From: Caldanaerobius polysaccharolyticus DSM 13641
GTDB taxonomy: Bacteria > Bacillota > Thermoanaerobacteria > Thermoanaerobacterales > Caldanaerobiaceae
DNA: 64,000 nt
Direction: 5' to 3'
Assembly: GCF_000427425.1 (NCBI RefSeq)
Contig: NZ_KE386493.1
Coordinates: 132,711 to 196,710, forward strand
This document shows positions 61,573 through 64,000 of the stretch, one piece after another (within the stretch, counting starts at the first letter, position 1; every line of letters begins with the position of its first letter). The translations under genes and the position numbers were made by a program. Under the pieces are notes generated by a model that saw only the letters and a list, made by a program, of their open reading frames with translations, ran no database searches and was not told where the DNA came from.

Positions 61573-63490
61573 GTGTGATAAGATGGTCGCGAAAAGAGAA
61601 CCCAAAACTACATTTGACCGATTGCTCACAAGATTGCTCGAGGGAATGGTTGTGCCGTTTATCGGTGCGGGTGTTTCTTACGAAGCTAAACATCGTGGAG
61701 GAATCACTGGCCTCACGAAAACGAATAAAATGCAAAATCGCGTTTTTGAAGCTTTGAAAGAAAAATGCGCAAGTCAAAAATGTTGTAAATCATGTGTAGT
61801 TAAAAAAGAAGTGTGTAATGAGGAGAGTAGGGACAAACACAATATATCCTTTGATAAAGTCTGTGAGCTTTGGGAGTGGTCCTGCTCAGAAAATCATCAG
61901 ATCGAGACATGTAGGAGATTTGAGCTAATCTACGACATTTTAAAGATCCCTGAATTTGCAAATGTAGAGCCTACCGATGCTCACTATTACATTGCATTTC
62001 TTGCGAGGGAAGGACTTATAGACGAAGTAATTACCACCAATTACGATACGTGTATGGAACAAGCTTATTGTAATACTTTTGGATTGAAATATCCCTTGAC
62101 GGGAGATGATTCTCCGGCTTTGGTGATAGATACACTCTCAGAATATCGTGACAAGGCAGGAAGAAAATTTACAAGTGGGCCAAAACCACGGCGGTGTCTT
62201 AAGGTTTATAAAATAAACGGATGTGCCGGAAAGCTGCCTTCGAAGCAAGATCATGCTCAGAATGGACAATGTAAATGTAAAAGTATTCTTTTGACCGAAA
62301 GAGATCTGCAGCACTGGCGACATCGCAGCTGGGCAAGGGATCTTTTCCGCGATCGAATGCGTTCGCGCACCCTTCTTTTCTCCGGTTTTGGCAGTGATGA
62401 ACCGCAGGTACGCTTTACAGTTATGCAGGTCTGTGAGGAGTTTGCTTTGCAAGAGCAGGATAGTACCCAGTCAGGTACAAATAGTAATGACGAAGTTTGG
62501 ACCAAGCCGAATGCACCTTTTATAGCTGCTTATGAAAATGAGCTTACCTTCAGTCAAACACAAATATTGCACGCCTTTGCTCACTACTCTAATGCATCGA
62601 TCAGCCCGAAAGACCTCAATGCAAATTCCTTTCTCGGTTCAGATATTGAGTTTTTTGATTCAAAGGATAGTTCAGGTACACAGGTACTGGAAGCCGATAT
62701 ATTCTGGAAGCGCGTTTTCCAGGCAGCTTTTTGGCGACTTTTGAGGAAAGAATGCAGGCGCGATGGTGCTGCTGCGTCCTTTCTCTCGTTGTCATTACCC
62801 TGTGCTAGCGCACTTATGGTCGAAGTTCTCGATTGGTTAGCTCCCGAAAATAACTCGGGGTTCAGTTTCGGACGTTTTCCAGAAATGCTTGACTTAAAAG
62901 AAGGTGAAAGAAGAGTTATTCCTCTGATGAGATGGGTAGAACGGGTACGTGGAATTCAACCTGAGGTAAAGGAGGGCTTGTACAGCAATCTTATTGAAAA
63001 TTCAGTGTTAATAATGATTGTGTTAATGTTAATCTATTTATTATTATTAAATGATTCATATGAACCTAATAGTGATATTACCTGGCAGCTACTGAATAAC
63101 ATGATCGGCGATAAGGATGGCCCCTTGGGGCTATATATTGATACGTCCCATATATTTAGTGGTGCAAATATTAGGCTCTACATTATCCATAGAGATGCAG
63201 CAAGCTACTTACCTCAAAGAATATTGTGGAGTGAAGACAAGAAAATTAGCACAGCTATACAGATAGTGGTCGGTGATTGGCAGGCAAGTACTCGCAGAAT
63301 ATGGTTGGTTAATAAGAAGAATGATGATATAAAGGTAGTTACGGTTCGCCAGATCTCATTTTTACAGTTGTTAGGACATGCCCATAATGTTCGAGAGGCC
63401 AAGAAGACATTTCACGATAATCTTAGGAAGACTTTTCTATTAACTGATGAGGGACGTCGCCGTGTGCGTCTCAGGACGGAATCATTATAG
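61571..63490 (+). CDS. SIR2-domain protein, probable NAD-consuming defence factor
   Basis: A 639-residue protein from ATG 61571; no other in-frame start lies nearer the ribosome-binding site. LEGMVVPFIGAGVSYEAK (GAG near residue 32-34), EVITTNYDTCMEQAY (about 152-166), VYKINGCAG and LLFSGFGSDEPQVRF are SIR2 blocks in order. The catalytic histidine normally found in the HG motif reads N-G here. Cysteine-rich stretches at about 65-90 and 225-235 (CKCK) may bind metal. A hydrophobic helix IMIVLMLIYLLLL lies near 478-490. SIR2 defence proteins deplete NAD on phage infection, often with a partner; the next gene starts 18 nt later. Confidence 0.75.
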   Translation: MCDKMVAKREPKTTFDRLLTRLLEGMVVPFIGAGVSYEAKHRGGITGLTKTNKMQNRVFEALKEKCASQKCCKSCVVKKEVCNEESRDKHNISFDKVCELWEWSCSENHQIETCRRFELIYDILKIPEFANVEPTDAHYYIAFLAREGLIDEVITTNYDTCMEQAYCNTFGLKYPLTGDDSPALVIDTLSEYRDKAGRKFTSGPKPRRCLKVYKINGCAGKLPSKQDHAQNGQCKCKSILLTERDLQHWRHRSWARDLFRDRMRSRTLLFSGFGSDEPQVRFTVMQVCEEFALQEQDSTQSGTNSNDEVWTKPNAPFIAAYENELTFSQTQILHAFAHYSNASISPKDLNANSFLGSDIEFFDSKDSSGTQVLEADIFWKRVFQAAFWRLLRKECRRDGAAASFLSLSLPCASALMVEVLDWLAPENNSGFSFGRFPEMLDLKEGERRVIPLMRWVERVRGIQPEVKEGLYSNLIENSVLIMIVLMLIYLLLLNDSYEPNSDITWQLLNNMIGDKDGPLGLYIDTSHIFSGANIRLYIIHRDAASYLPQRILWSEDKKISTAIQIVVGDWQASTRRIWLVNKKNDDIKVVTVRQISFLQLLGHAHNVREAKKTFHDNLRKTFLLTDEGRRRVRLRTESL

Positions 63491-63508
63491 TTTAAGGAGG
63501 TGAGGAAC

Positions 63509-64000
63509 ATGGTGGATAAATCTTTCCAATTAAATGAATGGAAGCTCGATTTAGATATAGAATCGCTAATGGACTATACAGGTTGTAAAGATCTTGGTCT
63601 TATTGTAAAGGGTATTTATATATCAGAGGTAGCTCTGGCTGTACACCTTTCTTGGGAACGTGGAGTTTCTGAAACTAACAGAACCAAAGAGTGTCTCGGT
63701 CGCCTCCTGCGTTTTTTATCCAGTTATGCCGAAGAATTGGAGCTGGTAGTCCCGGTATTGTGTTTGATTCATGTTCCAGAAGGGGTCGATGCTGAAATCA
63801 AAAATAAGCTGAATCAGTGGGCTGCCGATCAGGATTGGCATCGAGGAGACTTTTCCATTGTTGTTTTAAGCGAAGATAAGGATAAAAATAAAGATGTCGA
63901 GGATATTATTCGGAAGATATTAGGAACAGCCTCTACAGCCTGGCCACAGATAGAACTGAAACCTCGAGATATTAAAGCTATCATTAATAGTTTTCAAAGC
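63509..64000 (+). CDS. Partner gene of the SIR2 protein, 3' end outside window
   Basis: ATG 63509 follows AAGGAGGTGAGG, the best ribosome-binding site of the locus, and the frame stays open for 164 codons to the window edge. It begins MVDKSFQLNEWKLDLDIESL and contains LGRLLRFLSSYAEELELVVP. No domain is recognisable in the visible part. The 18-nt distance to the SIR2 gene indicates one operon. Confidence 0.75.
   Translation, partial: MVDKSFQLNEWKLDLDIESLMDYTGCKDLGLIVKGIYISEVALAVHLSWERGVSETNRTKECLGRLLRFLSSYAEELELVVPVLCLIHVPEGVDAEIKNKLNQWAADQDWHRGDFSIVVLSEDKDKNKDVEDIIRKILGTASTAWPQIELKPRDIKAIINSFQS

Noticed and set aside
1-64000. Search for a CRISPR repeat-spacer array
   Set aside because: No run of equally spaced 25-40-bp direct repeats was seen near either cas operon or elsewhere; the repeats present are two long manC copies, IS110 pieces and short regulatory boxes.

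Overview
The window looks like the chromosome of a low-GC, anaerobic, probably thermophilic and spore-forming Clostridia-type Firmicute (Thermoanaerobacterales-like). This rests on Firmicute-type genes (TrmK, Nif3/YqfO-like, class A RNase P RNA, YwfO/YwgA-like pair), GGAGG ribosome-binding sites with ATG/GTG/TTG starts, AT-rich composition and repeated tandem Spo0A-box-like sites. Genus is not decidable by eye.

Region 1 (1-13.7 kb) is ordinary chromosome with richer GC: trmK, nif3-like, a reverse-strand metallo-beta-lactamase-fold di-iron protein, two APC permeases, RNase P RNA with promoter and terminator, a HAD phosphatase, a moxR-DUF58-DUF4129 operon, dinB, two Uma2-type nuclease genes and a formamidase-permease pair.

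Region 2 (13.7-18.2 kb) is a graveyard of mobile DNA. An IS605-type element whose tnpA and tnpB each carry an in-frame TAG appears to split a Rpn/PD-(D/E)XK gene. An IS1341-type tnpB-only element bounded by hairpins lies beside the tail of a second Rpn-like gene.

Region 3 (18.2-29.1 kb) is an AT-rich surface-glycan cluster: glycosyltransferases, a Wzy-like polymerase and a PglC-PglD-PglE-PglF-like set that could make UDP-di-N-acetylbacillosamine and load it on undecaprenyl phosphate. It contains a broken acetyltransferase and a frameshifted gene of unknown function.

Region 4 (29.1-35.2 kb) holds an HD phosphohydrolase/YwgA-like pair, a HEPN-motif protein, broken sugar-transferase and rfbB genes, and intact manC.

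Region 5 (34.8-57.8 kb) is the most unusual part: two consecutive type III CRISPR effector operons, best matched to subtype III-C (Csx11-like Cas10 without GGDD). Each follows a nearly identical leader made of the manC 3' end plus tandem Spo0A-like boxes, but the operons themselves are strongly diverged. Module A is leader, PD-(D/E)XK protein, cmr1, RAMP, csx11 (HD changed to HN), cmr4, cmr5, cas5-like. Module B is leader, sigma-70-family factor, RecQ-like helicase, then the same operon; there a RAMP gene is interrupted by an IS110 element and csx11 is split at an in-phase A AAA AAG heptamer. No CRISPR array, cas1, cas2 or cas6 is visible, so crRNAs would have to come from elsewhere.

Region 6 (57.8-64 kb) carries a Rpn/DUF4351-like protein, two degraded IS110 copies, a mosaic of cas and manC fragments, an unknown protein, a small nuclease-like protein and a SIR2-domain gene followed by a partner gene that runs off the window. 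Regions 4-6 read as a defence island assembled by recombination and insertion sequences.
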